Assembly (NCBI GenBank): GCA_937958995.1
Contig: CALGAP010000005.1
Coordinates: forward strand, 124,001 to 188,000
DNA from: an uncultured Chitinophagaceae bacterium
Lineage (GTDB): Bacteria > Bacteroidota > Bacteroidia > Chitinophagales > Chitinophagaceae
Reading direction: 5' to 3'
DNA: 64,000 bases
The notes under the pieces were generated by a model. That model searched no databases. It was not told the origin of the DNA and was given only the letters and a program-made list of their open reading frames with translations. The translations under genes and the position numbers were made by a program. Shown piece by piece: positions 16,324 through 25,106 of the stretch. The first letter of the stretch is position 1. Each line of letters starts with the position of its first letter.

Positions 16324-17313
16324 TTAGCGCCCGGAAGCGAAATATTCAATCTCTTCTTTCAAATCCAGGAACGGATATTGCTTCTGCAGGGACTGTGCTT
16401 TTTCCCAATGCGATTGCAAAAACTTTTTGTGTGCCTGCGTTTCCGGCTGAAATGCCTTATGCTTACGTGCGATCACCAGCTTTTGAACTTCCTCAGATAA
16501 AGCTCTCGATGATTCATCTACACAATGCTGCATAAATTTTTCCAGGACAAATTGCGTGCCCTGGTAATTGGGATGCACCAGGTCGATATCGTAAAAACGA
16601 TAATCACGCAGCACATCTATCACCAGTTCATAGGCGGGGAAATAATACAGCCGGTCGAATTTGTTCACGAGGTTGTGCACCACTTCAATCAGTCGCGCCT
16701 TGCTGCGGTTGTTGTCGATCACACCGTCGCGGATATGACGTACGGGGCTGACGGTAAAAATTACCTGCAACGATGGATTGAACCGGAACAATTGGTGCAG
16801 GCAATTATCGAGCGCGCTGTTAATCTCTTCGATCGTCATCAGGTGCTTATCGAACCAGGCCGCTGGCGCGCGGTGGCAATTGGCTACTGGTCCGCTGCCC
16901 GGCGATGCCGGTGTAAGCCTGTACGAAAATGCTGTGCCTGGTGTTATCACAAGCCAATTGGCCGTCTTCAGGAATTCATGCGCGCGTTGTTGCGATTGGT
17001 TGATGCGATCGAGTACGGCCTTCTTGTCTATTCCTGAAAAGCGGCTATGATGTTGCCAGCTTTGCCAGAGTTCATTCAGGTGAAAAAGATCATCTTCTGT
17101 GTACTGCCTGTTTTGGATATACGACACCAGGCTGCTGGCAATGCTCTGTGGGTCGAACAGAATGCCATTGGGGTTTTGCAAAATGGAAAACTTCAATTCT
17201 TCCAGTTTGCTGCCAATATGCTCGGTGAAGCAAGAGCCGATCAGCAACAACTTGTCTTTATAGCTGATGGGCTTTGTAAGCGTTGGTATTTGTATGGGAA
17301 CCTGGAACTCCAT
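16324..17313 (-). CDS. GSCFA domain protein
   Basis: A 329-residue protein whose N-terminal region carries GSCFTEHIGSKL, the segment that names the GSCFA family, followed by NPNGILFDPQSIA and TPGTAFSY. Fold comparisons place the family near SGNH/GDSL esterases, with Ser in the GSC segment as nucleophile and a C-terminal Asp-x-x-His (here DIDLVHPN) completing the site. The substrate is unknown. No signal peptide is seen. I chose the ATG at 17313 because it begins MEFQVPIQIP, 5 bases after the stop of the HMG-CoA lyase gene. The two are probably cotranscribed. Confidence 0.85.
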   Translation of the reverse strand: MEFQVPIQIPTLTKPISYKDKLLLIGSCFTEHIGSKLEELKFSILQNPNGILFDPQSIASSLVSYIQNRQYTEDDLFHLNELWQSWQHHSRFSGIDKKAVLDRINQSQQRAHEFLKTANWLVITPGTAFSYRLTPASPGSGPVANCHRAPAAWFDKHLMTIEEINSALDNCLHQLFRFNPSLQVIFTVSPVRHIRDGVIDNNRSKARLIEVVHNLVNKFDRLYYFPAYELVIDVLRDYRFYDIDLVHPNYQGTQFVLEKFMQHCVDESSRALSEEVQKLVIARKHKAFQPETQAHKKFLQSHWEKAQSLQKQYPFLDLKEEIEYFASGR

Positions 17314-17318
17314 AATGT

Positions 17319-18209
17319 TTAAACAAAAATTTCTGTGGCGAGCCTGCTGGCATGAGCCAGTGCTTCTTTGTCGATAGAAAACTGATGTCCTTTGGCTTCC
17401 AGGTGTGCTATCAGCCATTCGGTGTCGATATTCCCCACCAGCTCATCATTGGCCATGGGACAGCCCCCAATTCCTTTGAGTGCTCCGTCGTAGCGTGTAC
17501 AGTTGGAATTCCACGCTGCATCAATCTTTGCCGCCCGGTTATCGGGCCTGGAATGCAAATGAACCCCGAGTTCTATATCCGGCAGCGAAGGTACCAGGTG
17601 CTTCATAATCTTTTCTATTTGTTCGGGGGTGGCAAGACCTACGGTGTCAGCAATAGAGATTGTTTTGATACCCAGCGAAACAAATTTCTCCACCCATTCA
17701 TGCACTATTTCTTCGGACCAGGGATCACCATAGGGATTTCCAAAGCCCATCGAAATATAAATGACCAATTTCTTTCGCGTTGACGCGCAAATATCCTGGA
17801 TTTCCTGCACGCGTTCCAGCGATTGTGCCATACTGCTATTGGTATTCCTTTGCTGGAATGTCTCCGATATTGAAAATGGAAATCCAAGGTAAGAAATCTC
17901 ATCATAAGCGGCCGCTTCCCCGGCACCGCGCGTATTGGCGACAATCGCTAGTAATCTTGACCTGGAATTGGAGAGTAACAGCTTTCGAACCACATCTTTT
18001 GTGTCGGCCATTTGCGGTATCGCTTTCGGAGATACGAAACTTCCAAAATCCAATACATCAAATCCAACCTTCAGCAAAGCGTTTAAGTATTCTATTTTCT
18101 TCTCGGTAGGAATAATATTTTTCCAGCCCTGCATGGCATCGCGGGGACATTCTACAAGAGTTATTTTCGAATTGTTCTCGGGCATGCTGGAAATTTCTTT
18201 TTGATTCAT
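17319..18209 (-). CDS. Hydroxymethylglutaryl-CoA lyase
   Basis: A 296-residue TIM-barrel enzyme of the DRE/HMGL family, cytoplasmic. HMG-CoA lyase splits 3-hydroxy-3-methylglutaryl-CoA to acetyl-CoA and acetoacetate at the end of leucine breakdown. Supporting segments are VECPRDAMQGW at the first strand (catalytic Arg-Asp), SIADTVGLATPEQI, the metal-binding VHLHSRP, and KGIGGCPMAND, where the cysteine of the GxGGCP loop is the catalytic residue of this enzyme and is absent from isopropylmalate synthases. No other leucine-degradation gene is in the window. A later in-frame ATG (MPENNSK) is also possible as the start. Confidence 0.9.
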   Translation of the reverse strand: MNQKEISSMPENNSKITLVECPRDAMQGWKNIIPTEKKIEYLNALLKVGFDVLDFGSFVSPKAIPQMADTKDVVRKLLLSNSRSRLLAIVANTRGAGEAAAYDEISYLGFPFSISETFQQRNTNSSMAQSLERVQEIQDICASTRKKLVIYISMGFGNPYGDPWSEEIVHEWVEKFVSLGIKTISIADTVGLATPEQIEKIMKHLVPSLPDIELGVHLHSRPDNRAAKIDAAWNSNCTRYDGALKGIGGCPMANDELVGNIDTEWLIAHLEAKGHQFSIDKEALAHASRLATEIFV

Positions 18210-18309
18210 AACTCTAAGCGGTATTCTTTGCTGGTAATATTCCCTATTGGTGAATACGGCAGTGAGGATCGACGCTCGCGATACAGAAAATCGCCTGATG
18301 GAGTCTTTA

Positions 18310-19071
18310 TCATGAGTTGTGCATGCTCTTCACCCCCATCCTTTGCTTTACCGCTTCATATAACACAATTCCGGTCGCGACCGACACATTCAACGATTCA
18401 AATTTGCCAGGCATTGGAATTTTAATAGTGGCATCGCAAATCTTCAGCAACCCGGGAAACACGCCCCTATCTTCACTGCCCATTATAATACAACAAGGAA
18501 CTGTCCAATCTGTTTCGAAAACCATTTTTTCCGCTGTCATTTCCGTCGCAAATACTGAAATTCCATTCAGGTGAAGCGTATCCACGGCCTTCATCAGGCT
18601 GTTGACGCGGCAAACGTGAATCTTTTCCAGCGCTCCTGCGGAAGATTTCATGGCTTCTTCGTTCAGGGCGCCCACACCTTTATCTGGAATTATTACAGCC
18701 TGTGCGCCACAGCAAACGGCACTCCGTGCAATGCCTCCGATATTTCGCACATCGGTCACTCCATCGAGCATCACAAAAAGCGGCGTTTCTCCCCTGCTCA
18801 CCACGTGGTCGATCACCTGCTGCAGGTCCATATACTGAACCAGCCCCGCAATGGCAATTACGCCCTGGTGATTGGCTTTCGTAAAGCTCTGCAGCTTTTC
18901 GGGCGGCACCTGTTGAATGGGAATATTGTGCTCGCGCGCCAGCTGCCTGATCTTGCCAATGGCATCGCCGCTCACGTTGCGCTGGAACAATATCTTGTCG
19001 ATCGCCCGGCCGGCTTCGATTGCTTCAATCACCGGCTGCCGGCCAATCACCAGCGCAGATTTTTTAGGCAT
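18310..19071 (-). CDS. rlmB: 23S rRNA (guanosine-2'-O)-methyltransferase RlmB-like
   Basis: A 253-residue SpoU/TrmH (SPOUT) methyltransferase. It has the N-terminal substrate-binding domain (VIGRQPVIEAIEAGRAIDKI) and the knotted SAM-binding domain with the three family motifs: DGVTDVRNIGGIARSA, IIMGSEDRGVF and SLNVSVATGIVLYEA. RlmB methylates G2251 in the peptidyl-transferase P-loop of 23S rRNA. The ATG at 19071 gives MPKKSALVIG and lies 8 bases after the Nudix stop; an upstream ATG at 19101 would overlap that gene. It is cotranscribed with the Nudix gene. Confidence 0.92.
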   Translation of the reverse strand: MPKKSALVIGRQPVIEAIEAGRAIDKILFQRNVSGDAIGKIRQLAREHNIPIQQVPPEKLQSFTKANHQGVIAIAGLVQYMDLQQVIDHVVSRGETPLFVMLDGVTDVRNIGGIARSAVCCGAQAVIIPDKGVGALNEEAMKSSAGALEKIHVCRVNSLMKAVDTLHLNGISVFATEMTAEKMVFETDWTVPCCIIMGSEDRGVFPGLLKICDATIKIPMPGKFESLNVSVATGIVLYEAVKQRMGVKSMHNS

Positions 19072-19078
19072 AGGCTGT

Positions 19079-19639
19079 TTATGAAATGCGGCCATCGGCA
19101 ATCATGAGTTTTACTTTCAGAATAGCGGCCACAGACATGCTATCGGTGATCTGGCCTTTTTCTACCATATCGTATGCTTCATCAAACGAAACCCGTTTCA
19201 CCTGCAATTGCTCGGTCTCCTCAGGCTCGGCCTGCCTCTGTTGCAGTCCGCGTGCGAGAAATATGATGCCATGTTCATCAGAGACAGAATTCGATAAATG
19301 CATTTCCAGGATCGGCGACCACTCAGAGGCCACCAGGCCGGTTTCTTCCAATAATTCACGCTTTGCCGACTCCAGCGGCTCAATATCCAGCGGGCCGCCA
19401 CCTTCCGGAATTTCCCAACTGTACTGGTTCAGCGGAAAGCGATATTGTCCTACCAGCCAGGTATGCAATTCTTCATCCAGCGGAAGAATTCCAATTGCCA
19501 GTCCCTTAAAATGCACTTTTCCATAAATTCCTTTGCCCCCGGAAGGATTGATAACGTCGTATTCAGTGAGCGAAATCCAGGGATTATCGTACACCTTTTT
19601 TTCCGACAATACTTTCCAGGGATTGATGTGCTCGTTCAT
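19079..19639 (-). CDS. Nudix hydrolase, ADP-ribose pyrophosphatase type
   Basis: A 186-residue cytoplasmic Nudix enzyme. The Nudix helix is RELLEETG at residues 94-101, giving the metal-binding glutamates; the preceding GGGPLDIEPLESAK has Ile where the full consensus has its first Glu, a position outside the metal site. The segment QYRFPLNQYSWEIPEGG upstream is characteristic of ADP-ribose pyrophosphatases (NudF-like). It probably hydrolyses ADP-ribose or another nucleoside diphosphate sugar. It is the first gene of a unit with rlmB. Confidence 0.88.
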   Translation of the reverse strand: MNEHINPWKVLSEKKVYDNPWISLTEYDVINPSGGKGIYGKVHFKGLAIGILPLDEELHTWLVGQYRFPLNQYSWEIPEGGGPLDIEPLESAKRELLEETGLVASEWSPILEMHLSNSVSDEHGIIFLARGLQQRQAEPEETEQLQVKRVSFDEAYDMVEKGQITDSMSVAAILKVKLMIADGRIS

Positions 19640-20007
19640 GGGCCGAAGCTAAGGGGATAAATTTGAAAATTGAAATTCGGAATACGGGGTTGGAAATTTC
19701 AAAAGACAGGCACCGGAACCAATTAAATTCCAAAGGAGGAAATCCCAAGCGCGGCTGCCGGAGAGAGTTTGCGCAGAAATCTTTGGTTGGAATTCCAGGG
19801 ATGGAAATTGTTGTGTCGGAAATTCCATAACGCAAGTACCAGGAATCAAACAAACTCCAAATAAAAAATTCCAAAGGAACAACTCCTTTGGAATTCTAAT
19901 TTGTTTTGTATTTTTTAGCTTTTGGCTTGAGACTTATTGGGTTCTTGCTAGCTGGTTCTTGAGATTTCCCTTCCAATTTTCGCCCGCAACAGGTCTCCCC
20001 GAAAAAA
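19640..20007. repeat. Intergenic region of degenerate GGAATT-rich repeats
   Basis: The 368 bases between the Nudix and metK genes hold no convincing gene. They are made of degenerate direct and inverted copies of GGAATTCC/GGAAATTT-type words. AATTCCAAAGGA occurs at 19726-19737 and again at 19867-19878, and a longer diverged direct repeat of about 35 bases pairs 19706-19740 with 19833-19867. The metK terminator lies inside. Open frames here are low-complexity by-products of the repeats. Confidence 0.6.
19861..19895 (-). terminator. metK rho-independent terminator
   Basis: A perfect 12-bp stem (19867-19878 with 19884-19895, AATTCCAAAGGA) with a 5-base loop. Read on the minus strand it is followed by a T run. 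It lies about 110 bases downstream of the metK stop. Confidence 0.8.
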
Positions 20008-21261
20008 CTATTTCAATCCAAACGCCTTTTTAATCTTACCCACATAATCCAGTTTCTCCCAGGTAAACAATTCCACTTTTTTCTTCACCACTTTGCCGTC
20101 GGGGGAAACGAATGTCTTTTCCACTACCTGGGGCTTGCGGCCCATATGACCGTAAGCGGCGGTTTCGCTGTAAATGGGATTGCGCAGTTTCAACCGCTCT
20201 TCGATGAAATAAGGACGCATATCGAAGATGCCTTCGAGCTTCCTGGCAATCTGGCCGTCGGTGAGATTTACCTTGGAAGTGCCATAGGTATTTACATACA
20301 GACCCATGGGTTTGGCAACGCCGATGGCATAGGAAACCTGCACCAGTACCTCGTCGCACACACCAGCTGCCACCAGGTTCTTGGCGATATGGCGGGTAGC
20401 ATAAGCAGCTGAACGGTCAACTTTGGAGGGATCCTTACCGCTGAAAGCACCGCCACCATGAGCGCCTTTGCCACCATAGGTGTCAACGATGATCTTGCGG
20501 CCAGTGAGGCCGGTATCACCATGCGGACCGCCAATTACGAATTTGCCGGTGGGGTTGATATGATACTTGATCTTATCGTTGAAGAGCTTTGCGTATTTCC
20601 TGTATTTCGCCTTTACCCGCGGAATCAGGATGTTGATCATATCCTCGCGGATCTTCTTCTGCATTCTTGCCTCGGTGTCGAATTCATCGTGCTGAGTTGA
20701 AATCACGATGGCATCTATGCGAATAGGTTTGTTGTTATCGTCGTATTCGAGTGTAACCTGGCTTTTCGCGTCGGGGCGCAGATATTTGATCTGCTTGTTT
20801 TCGCGGCGCAGAGCAGCCAGTTCTATCAACAGCTTATGCGCCAGGTCAAGGGCCAGCGGCATATAGTCTTCTGTTTCGTTGGTGGCATACCCGAACATCA
20901 TCCCCTGGTCGCCGGCGCCCTGGTCTTCTTTCTTGCGGCGGTCAACGCCCTGGTTGATATCAGATGATTGTTCATGGATAGCAGACAATACACCACAGCT
21001 GTTGGCTTCAAACATGTACTCGCTCTTGGTATAGCCGATACGGCGGATTACCTCGCGGGCAATTTCCTGTACATCGAGGTAAGCGCGCGATTTTACTTCA
21101 CCTGCCAGCACTACCTGCCCGGTAGTCACCAGCGTTTCGCAAGCCACTTTCGACTGCGGATCGAAAGCCAGGAAATTATCGATAAGGGCATCGGAAATCT
21201 GGTCCGCAATTTTATCCGGGTGACCTTCAGAGACACTTTCAGAAGTAAATAAATACGGCAT
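20008..21261 (-). CDS. metK: S-adenosylmethionine synthetase
   Basis: A 417-residue cytoplasmic enzyme that makes S-adenosylmethionine from ATP and methionine. It starts with the family N-terminus LFTSESVSEGHPDKIADQ (ATP-binding His of GHPDK) and contains DQGMMFGYATNET and the phosphate loop GGAFSGKDPSKVDRSAAY. Its length exceeds that of the E. coli enzyme (384) by about 30 residues, as is common in Bacteroidota. It lies alone between its own promoter and terminator. Confidence 0.97.
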   Translation of the reverse strand: MPYLFTSESVSEGHPDKIADQISDALIDNFLAFDPQSKVACETLVTTGQVVLAGEVKSRAYLDVQEIAREVIRRIGYTKSEYMFEANSCGVLSAIHEQSSDINQGVDRRKKEDQGAGDQGMMFGYATNETEDYMPLALDLAHKLLIELAALRRENKQIKYLRPDAKSQVTLEYDDNNKPIRIDAIVISTQHDEFDTEARMQKKIREDMINILIPRVKAKYRKYAKLFNDKIKYHINPTGKFVIGGPHGDTGLTGRKIIVDTYGGKGAHGGGAFSGKDPSKVDRSAAYATRHIAKNLVAAGVCDEVLVQVSYAIGVAKPMGLYVNTYGTSKVNLTDGQIARKLEGIFDMRPYFIEERLKLRNPIYSETAAYGHMGRKPQVVEKTFVSPDGKVVKKKVELFTWEKLDYVGKIKKAFGLK

Positions 21262-21324
21262 AATTATTCGGAATTAAAGAGGGCAAGAAACGTTAATGGG
21301 TTATACAAAAATTTTTTACAGGCG

Positions 21325-21332
21325 CAAAGATA
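21325..21332 (-). promoter_or_regulatory. Candidate -7 box of metK
   Basis: On the minus strand this reads TATCTTTG, a full match to TAnnTTTG, placing a start about 57 bases before the metK ATG. No clear TTG is seen 19-21 bases upstream. Confidence 0.35.
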
Positions 21333-21342
21333 AGAGCCGGTA

Positions 21343-22818
21343 CTAAATTTTGGAATAAATAATTCTAAGGCGCAATCTCTTAGCCGGATCGGGGTGCGAC
21401 CCTCCGCCAAGCACTACCCTGTTGGCAGCAATCGGCGTATTTACCAGGAATTCTGATCCCAGCGGGTATGATGTAACCACCCCATCACCGCTTTCGAAGT
21501 ATGGCCTTACAGCATATGGAGCATACACCCTGAGCGTGTGGCTGCGCAGTTTCTTGGTGACAATAGATTGCACGTATCGGCTCAGGTTGAACATATACCT
21601 GGTGTTGTTGCGCAATACACCTTCAATTGAACCCAGATCATACCCCAGTCCCTGTCCGGTAAATACAAAGTCGTTGCGGATCGTAAACGTGGAATCACCT
21701 GTCTCGTTGATAGCATCAATAAACAATACCGGCGGCGGCGTATAAAAATTCTCCTGTGCCGAAGGTATTTTCTCCAGGATCAGTTCTGCACGATGTATTA
21801 CACAGTTGGGTAAATTTTCCAGTCCGGGGATTTTTATTACGGCTACCGATCCCGGTGTCGACTGAATATACATCAGATCGTCGTTGGGATTGGAGTTGCT
21901 GATATAGGTGAGGTAACTGTTGCCGGGGGTACGCTTCACCAGGTTGGCCGAGTTGCGCCAATTGGAGTTGGATGAGAAAGTGAAGCTGACGGTGGCAGTA
22001 TCAATCTGCCCGTTTTTCTGCACTTTAACATACATGCTTACCATGGCCGTGGGCGAGCCCGCCAGGTTGAAATACGCCAATGCATTGGGGGCGGGCGAAG
22101 CAGCTTTGTTCACCCTGACAGCAAGTCCCTTGAAATTCGATCTGAACAGGGAGTCGCTCTTATAGTGATTGGCTGTATCAAAGTCTATGAACTTTTCAGC
22201 CAGTGAAACACTCAGGGGTATGCGCAGCAGGTTGGCCGTTCTGATGGTATCATAAATAGTGGCCACGCTACTGGTATAATTTACATAGGTCAGCGAGTCG
22301 TCCAGCGATCTGAAATCAACCATCTTACTGCCCAGCAAACCCGGAACCAGGTTAAAAGGTGTGGCATCGATGCGGTAAAAACTATCCGGGAAATCGCTGG
22401 GATCTATTTCATATACCTCGAACTGTTGAATGGAATTCGAGTCACCATACAATGTGCTGTAAGGCAAAGAAAGAATCACCGAATCAATTTCGGTGATGGA
22501 GTCTTTTACAACAGGAAAAGGGTACACGCCATATGCCTGCGGTGTGAGCGAGAAATAAGCTTCCGCTTCTGTCTCACCAAACTCAGGGTCGTTGGCTATA
22601 CTTCCGATGGCGTGTAATTCCGACTGGCCGAGGCGGGTACTATCAGGATTGATAATGATATCGCTGATCACTTCGAACACCGTGTCGAAAGTGTGCACGT
22701 TATCCACTACTGGGATCAGGTTGTTACCGATGTCGGTGGTGTCGATCTTGGTGCAGGCAGTGTGTAAATATAATCCTGTCAGAACGGTTACGGCTGCAAC
22801 TAAAAACTTCCTGTTCAC
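21343..22818 (-). CDS. DUF4270 lipoprotein
   Basis: A 491-residue envelope lipoprotein (MNRKFLVAAVTVLTGLYLHTAC, Cys22 as lipidated residue). The mature part is DUF4270, found across Bacteroidota: it begins TKIDTTDIGNNLIP and is rich in beta strands, with a repeated pattern such as ITEIDSVILSLPYS and CVIHRAELILEKIPS. The function is unknown; surface display or polymer binding has been assumed. It lies 31 bases downstream of the short GT5 synthase gene on the same strand, a pairing I believe is common in the phylum. Confidence 0.88.
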   Translation of the reverse strand: MNRKFLVAAVTVLTGLYLHTACTKIDTTDIGNNLIPVVDNVHTFDTVFEVISDIIINPDSTRLGQSELHAIGSIANDPEFGETEAEAYFSLTPQAYGVYPFPVVKDSITEIDSVILSLPYSTLYGDSNSIQQFEVYEIDPSDFPDSFYRIDATPFNLVPGLLGSKMVDFRSLDDSLTYVNYTSSVATIYDTIRTANLLRIPLSVSLAEKFIDFDTANHYKSDSLFRSNFKGLAVRVNKAASPAPNALAYFNLAGSPTAMVSMYVKVQKNGQIDTATVSFTFSSNSNWRNSANLVKRTPGNSYLTYISNSNPNDDLMYIQSTPGSVAVIKIPGLENLPNCVIHRAELILEKIPSAQENFYTPPPVLFIDAINETGDSTFTIRNDFVFTGQGLGYDLGSIEGVLRNNTRYMFNLSRYVQSIVTKKLRSHTLRVYAPYAVRPYFESGDGVVTSYPLGSEFLVNTPIAANRVVLGGGSHPDPAKRLRLRIIYSKI

Positions 22819-22849
22819 GCAGTGGTTAAGTTAAGTTTCTGAATAATAC

Positions 22850-23662
22850 CTATTTGGCAAGGTCGGAATACAATTGTAAATAGTCTGTTAAATCAGATTC
22901 GGCATTGTACGGAAGCACTTTCTTACCTTTTACTTTTCCGAATTCCTCTACCAGTTTCTTATCCACTTTTTCCACTCCGAAAGTGATGGCGTCGGCATAG
23001 GTAGCACCGCCACGCATCATCGCCACGTTATTGACATCTTTGAAAGGCTCGAGGTCTTTGTCTTTGATCAGCGGGCTGATCTGGGCCATCTTCAGGAAAT
23101 CGGCGCCAAGTTTTTCTTTAAAGCTATTGCTGCCGATGGTATAAACTATTTTGCTATGCGCAAATACGGGCTCTTTTTTGTAAGCTGTTTTTTGATAAAG
23201 GGGAATTAAGCCGGTCATCCAGCCACTGCAATGAATAATATCGGGCGGCCAGCCAAACTTCTTCACGGTCTCGAGGGCGCCTTTGCAGAAAAATACCGTC
23301 CTCAGTCCATTATCATCAAACCATTTTTCCTGCTCGTCGTGAAAGATATATTTGCGTTTAAACAGGTCTTCATTATCGAGAAAATACACCTGGAGGCGTG
23401 CATTGGGTAAGGAAGCAACTTTGATCTGGAGGGGGTAATCGTCGTTATCAACCGAGACATTAATGCCTGACAATCGAACCACTTCGTGCAGCCTGTGCCT
23501 TCTCTCGTTGATCACGCCGAAGCGGGGCATAATACAACGCACTTCAAAACCATTTTCATTTGCTTTTATCGCTAACCTGTTTACCGTTTCAGAGAATTCC
23601 GTCAGTTCGAGATAGGGGGACATTTCGTTAGCAATAAATAAAATTCTTTTCTTTGTCAGCAT
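22850..23662 (-). CDS. Short GT5 glycogen/starch synthase (N-terminal domain only)
   Basis: A 270-residue protein equal to the N-terminal GT-B domain of ADP-glucose glycogen/starch synthases. It begins KRILFIANEMSPYLELTEF, matching the start of GlgA-type enzymes where substrate binding begins, and keeps PDIIHCSGWMTGLIPLY, the GlgA segment around the catalytic His. The C-terminal GT-B domain that holds most of the ADP-glucose site is absent, and no second half lies next to it. This short form is widespread in Bacteroidota and is annotated as glycogen/starch synthase, but its activity is uncertain. It is divergent from panC. Confidence 0.8.
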   Translation of the reverse strand: MLTKKRILFIANEMSPYLELTEFSETVNRLAIKANENGFEVRCIMPRFGVINERRHRLHEVVRLSGINVSVDNDDYPLQIKVASLPNARLQVYFLDNEDLFKRKYIFHDEQEKWFDDNGLRTVFFCKGALETVKKFGWPPDIIHCSGWMTGLIPLYQKTAYKKEPVFAHSKIVYTIGSNSFKEKLGADFLKMAQISPLIKDKDLEPFKDVNNVAMMRGGATYADAITFGVEKVDKKLVEEFGKVKGKKVLPYNAESDLTDYLQLYSDLAK

Positions 23663-23744
23663 TATGATAGTATTGAAATAAGAATACCGGGAATTTTCAA
23701 CCGGATTTTTTAATTACCTGGCTAACTTTAAAAAATTTAGTGTG

Positions 23745-23752
23745 CAAAGTTA
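23745..23752 (-). promoter_or_regulatory. Candidate -7 box of the GT5-DUF4270 unit
   Basis: On the minus strand this reads TAACTTTG, a full match to TAnnTTTG, about 83 bases before the ATG. The -33 element is not clear. Confidence 0.35.
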
Positions 23753-23809
23753 AGGTTTTTTATCGGAACGCCGTTTCACACCCAATCCCTTGACTTTAAA
23801 ACCAGTCAA

Positions 23810-24661
23810 ATGATCATAGTCAAGCAGGCCAGTACATTGGCCCGTTATATAGAAAAGGAGAAGAAAGAAGGCAAAATTGTCGGATTCGTACCTACTTTGG
23901 GCGCCCTGCACCAGGGACATATGACGCTGATCGGGCAATGCCGCCAGTCATCAGATTTCACAGTGGTGAGCATATTTGTAAATCCTACCCAATTCAACAA
24001 TATCTCCGATTACCGCAAATACCCGCATGTTATAGAAAAAGACATTGCCCTGCTGGCAACAGCCGGTGTGGACATGCTTTTCTTACCCCCTTTGGAAGAA
24101 ATATACCCTAATGGCACGGAAGGCCTGGAGACCTATGACCTGGGCTACCTGGAAACAGTATTGGAGGGCAAATACCGCCCCGGCCATTTCCAGGGGGTAT
24201 GCCAGGTGATGCAGCGCCTGCTGAATATGGTAACGCCGCATAAGCTTTTTATGGGGCTTAAAGATTACCAGCAATGCATGGTGGTGAGGCGCCTGCTGCA
24301 TATTATGGAGTCAGATATAGCGTTTATAGGCTGCGATACGGTGCGCGAGCCCGACGGACTGGCCATGAGCAGCCGCAATCTGCGGCTGTCCGAAACGGAG
24401 CGAAAGAAAGCGGCTACCATTTATGAAACCCTGCAAATGGTAAACAACGAGCTGGAGCCGGGAGATTTAAGAGCGCTGAAGCAAAAAGCCGTTAGTAAAC
24501 TGGAACAGGCAGGTTTTAAAGTTGATTATGTGGAGATTGCCGATGCCAACTCATTAGAAATTGTGGACAGTTGGGATGGCAAAGAACCGTTGGTGGCCCT
24601 GGCCGCAGCCTTTATAGGTGAGGTAAGACTGATCGATAACATTGTGCTTAAACTTTTATAG
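23810..24661 (+). CDS. panC: Pantothenate synthetase
   Basis: A 283-residue cytoplasmic enzyme that joins pantoate and beta-alanine with ATP to make pantothenate, the coenzyme A precursor. It has the nucleotidyltransferase HQGH at residues 34-37 within VPTLGALHQGHMTLI, FVNPTQFN, RPGHFQGVCQVM, and EPDGLAMSSRN as the KMSKS-like loop. It stands directly upstream of panD, which makes beta-alanine, so both steps are linked in one unit. Confidence 0.97.
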   Translation: MIIVKQASTLARYIEKEKKEGKIVGFVPTLGALHQGHMTLIGQCRQSSDFTVVSIFVNPTQFNNISDYRKYPHVIEKDIALLATAGVDMLFLPPLEEIYPNGTEGLETYDLGYLETVLEGKYRPGHFQGVCQVMQRLLNMVTPHKLFMGLKDYQQCMVVRRLLHIMESDIAFIGCDTVREPDGLAMSSRNLRLSETERKKAATIYETLQMVNNELEPGDLRALKQKAVSKLEQAGFKVDYVEIADANSLEIVDSWDGKEPLVALAAAFIGEVRLIDNIVLKLL

Positions 24662-24704
24662 CTTGCAGCCGTTTTTATAAATGCATCAATTTCGAAATAG
24701 TAAT

Positions 24705-25049
24705 ATGCAAATAGAAATATTGAAATCAAAGATCCACAGGGCGGTTATAACAGAAGCAAATCTCAACTATGTTGGCAGTCTTACCCTCGACGAAGACCTG
24801 ATGAACGCTGCCAACATGATAGAATATGAAAAGGTGCAGATCGTGAATGTGAACAATGGCTCGCGCATCGAAACATACCTCATTAAAGGAAAAAAGGGCT
24901 CGGGTGTATGCTGCCTCAATGGTCCTGCTGCGCGCCAGGGCGCTGTGGGCGATACCGTCATCATTATTTCTTATGCCACTATGGATTTTGAAAAGGCGAA
25001 GTCCTTCAAACCCTCTGTTGTTTTCCCTAAGCCGGGCAATAAACTATAA
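24705..25049 (+). CDS. panD: Aspartate 1-decarboxylase
   Basis: A 114-residue pyruvoyl-dependent enzyme that converts aspartate to beta-alanine. The precursor cleaves itself between Gly24 and Ser25 in NYVGSLTLDED, and Ser25 becomes the pyruvoyl group. Lys9 in LKSKIHRA and Arg in NNGSRIETY match substrate-binding residues; GPAARQGAVGD is the other conserved segment. The ATG at 24705 gives MQIEILKSKIHRA, the usual N-terminus; an ATG 24 bases upstream would add residues with no family match. Confidence 0.96.
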   Translation: MQIEILKSKIHRAVITEANLNYVGSLTLDEDLMNAANMIEYEKVQIVNVNNGSRIETYLIKGKKGSGVCCLNGPAARQGAVGDTVIIISYATMDFEKAKSFKPSVVFPKPGNKL

Positions 25050-25106
25050 TTAATCCGTTATACTTATGCCTGCTTGGGCGACCTAACTTACTTTTACCCT
25101 TCATAT

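Noticed and set aside
19649..19882. A 77-codon minus-strand open frame between the Nudix and metK genes
   Set aside because: Its sequence is a low-complexity product of the GGAATT-type repeats, with repeated Leu-Glu-Phe-like words and no start context.
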